7,314 nt of DNA from Fimbriimonadaceae bacterium (GTDB taxonomy: Bacteria; Armatimonadota; Fimbriimonadia; Fimbriimonadales; Fimbriimonadaceae): NCBI GenBank assembly GCA_020851885.1, contig JADZBW010000258.1, positions 1-7,314 of the forward strand. The letters run 5' to 3'. The notes under the pieces were generated by a model, which did not search any database, was not told the DNA's origin, and saw only the letters and a program-made list of their open reading frames with translations. Numbering within the stretch: position 1 is the stretch's first letter; each line of letters opens with the position of its first letter. The translations under genes were made by a program, and so were the position numbers. Shown here in pieces: positions 6,427-7,314 of this stretch.

Positions 6427-7314
6427 GTGGCAGAACAAGACCCAAATATTTCCATCGTGAAGGTCGACGAAGAACTTGGCCGTTCTTATGTGAACTACGC
6501 GATGTCCGTTATCATCGCGCGCGCCCTTCCGGATGTTCGCGACGGACTGAAACCCGTTCAACGACGAATCCTCTACACGATGAGGGAGCTTAATCTCTCG
6601 CCGGACAGCAATTATGTGAAGTGCGCGAAGGTCACCGGTCAAACGTCCGGTGACTATCACCCACATGGCGACCAGGTGATCTACCCGACCCTGGTCCGCA
6701 TGGCGCAATCATGGTCCCTTCGGTATCCACTCATCCAGGGTCAGGGGAACTTTGGTTCCATCGATGGAGACAGCCCCGCCGCTCAACGATACACGGAATG
6801 CCGCCTGACGCCCCTCGCGATGGAGTGTCTGGAGGACTTGGACCGGGAAACCGTGGATTGGATCGATAACTATTCCACGACCCTCAAAGAGCCCACCGTC
6901 TTCCCGAGCAAGTTCCCGAACCTGATCTGCAATGGGTCCCAGGGTATCGCCGTCGGAATGGCCACCAACCTTCCACCGCATAACCTAACCGAAGTCTGCA
7001 ATGCGCTGCTGCTTCGAGTGGACAATCCTGATTCCACCCTGGACGAGGTGATGGAAGTGATGCCGGGGCCGGACTTCCCCACCTACGGAATCATCATGGG
7101 CACCAAGGGGATTCGCAGCGCTTATGAAACGGGCAGGGGCTCGATCATCATGCAGGCGAAGACGATGATCGAACAAGGCGATTCCGGCAAGTCCGTGATC
7201 GTCGTGACTGAGATTCCCTATCAAGTCAACAAAGAGAATCTGATCAAGAACATTGCGCTCATTGCCAAAGAGCGCAAGTTCGACGGAATCCTGAACGTCC
7301 AGGATTACTCAGAC
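6427..7314 (+). CDS. gyrA: DNA gyrase subunit A, N-terminal part (3' end cut by window edge)
   Basis: GyrA is the DNA-breaking subunit of gyrase, the A2B2 type II topoisomerase that introduces negative supercoils. The 296 codons present cover the start of the breakage-reunion domain and run off the right edge. YVNYAMSVIIARALPDVRDG (21-40), LKPVQRRILY (41-50), YHPHGD (77-82), QGQGNFGSIDGD (104-115) and QRYTE (120-124) are hallmarks. The catalytic tyrosine is Tyr122, matching E. coli numbering exactly. Positions 83 and 87, the main quinolone-resistance sites, are Gln and Pro rather than Ser and Asp. The GTG at 6427 is the only start giving a full N-terminus, since an in-frame TGA lies at 6418-6420. 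No clear Shine-Dalgarno sequence precedes it. ParC is the alternative, but I favour GyrA; the missing C-terminal domain would decide. gyrB is not adjacent. Confidence 0.92.
   Translation, partial: MAEQDPNISIVKVDEELGRSYVNYAMSVIIARALPDVRDGLKPVQRRILYTMRELNLSPDSNYVKCAKVTGQTSGDYHPHGDQVIYPTLVRMAQSWSLRYPLIQGQGNFGSIDGDSPAAQRYTECRLTPLAMECLEDLDRETVDWIDNYSTTLKEPTVFPSKFPNLICNGSQGIAVGMATNLPPHNLTEVCNALLLRVDNPDSTLDEVMEVMPGPDFPTYGIIMGTKGIRSAYETGRGSIIMQAKTMIEQGDSGKSVIVVTEIPYQVNKENLIKNIALIAKERKFDGILNVQDYSD

Noticed and set aside
6249..6455. A 68-codon leftward frame across the gyrA promoter and start
   Set aside because: It overlaps gyrA antisense, has no ribosome binding site, and its product is Gly/Arg-rich without a recognisable feature.
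1..7314. CRISPR array, tRNA, rRNA, insertion sequence or defence system
   Set aside because: No regular repeats, cloverleaf-like sequence, transposase motifs or terminal inverted repeats were seen; all well-supported large frames are housekeeping or metabolic.

Overview
The window is an ordinary chromosomal stretch of a moderately GC-rich bacterium, densely packed with housekeeping genes. I see no phage, plasmid, insertion-sequence, CRISPR or RNA-gene signal. The GyrA N-terminal domain, with its unusual quinolone-pocket residues, and the near absence of Shine-Dalgarno sequences argue against a proteobacterium or typical firmicute. Armatimonadota (Fimbriimonas-like) is a low-confidence guess from general resemblance.

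Layout. Bases 1-3591 hold a leftward four-gene cluster, read from right to left: ubiX (flavin prenyltransferase), a TIGR01777/SDR39U1-type NAD(P)-dependent epimerase overlapping it by 4 bases, a PI-PLC/GDPD-like phosphodiesterase of the AIM6 type, and the trigger factor gene tig, whose 3' end is cut by the left edge. tig also has a likely promoter of its own in the 57-base gap before it. Bases 3592-3722 are a divergent control region. To its right a rightward gene (3723-5000) encodes a type II NADH:quinone oxidoreductase.

Bases 5010-6134 hold a second leftward unit, an NAD-dependent epimerase/dehydratase (SDR) followed directly (stop TAG touching start ATG) by a previously uncalled 47-residue single-pass membrane protein. 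Its end converges on the NADH dehydrogenase end with only 9 bases between. Bases 6135-6426 are non-coding and carry a probable gyrA promoter. gyrA starts at a GTG at 6427 and runs off the right edge after 296 codons.

How the genes relate. UbiX makes the prenylated flavin used by UbiD-type decarboxylases, often in quinone synthesis, and the divergent NDH-2 reduces quinone, so the pair plausibly shares quinone-linked control. tig and gyrA carry the same ten-base CGGGTACAAT element at promoter distance from their starts, which probably marks this organism's housekeeping -10 region. I found no convincing undescribed multi-gene system. The points most worth a second look are the small membrane protein, the GyrA residues at positions 83 and 87, the shared promoter element, and the degenerate isomerase domain of trigger factor.
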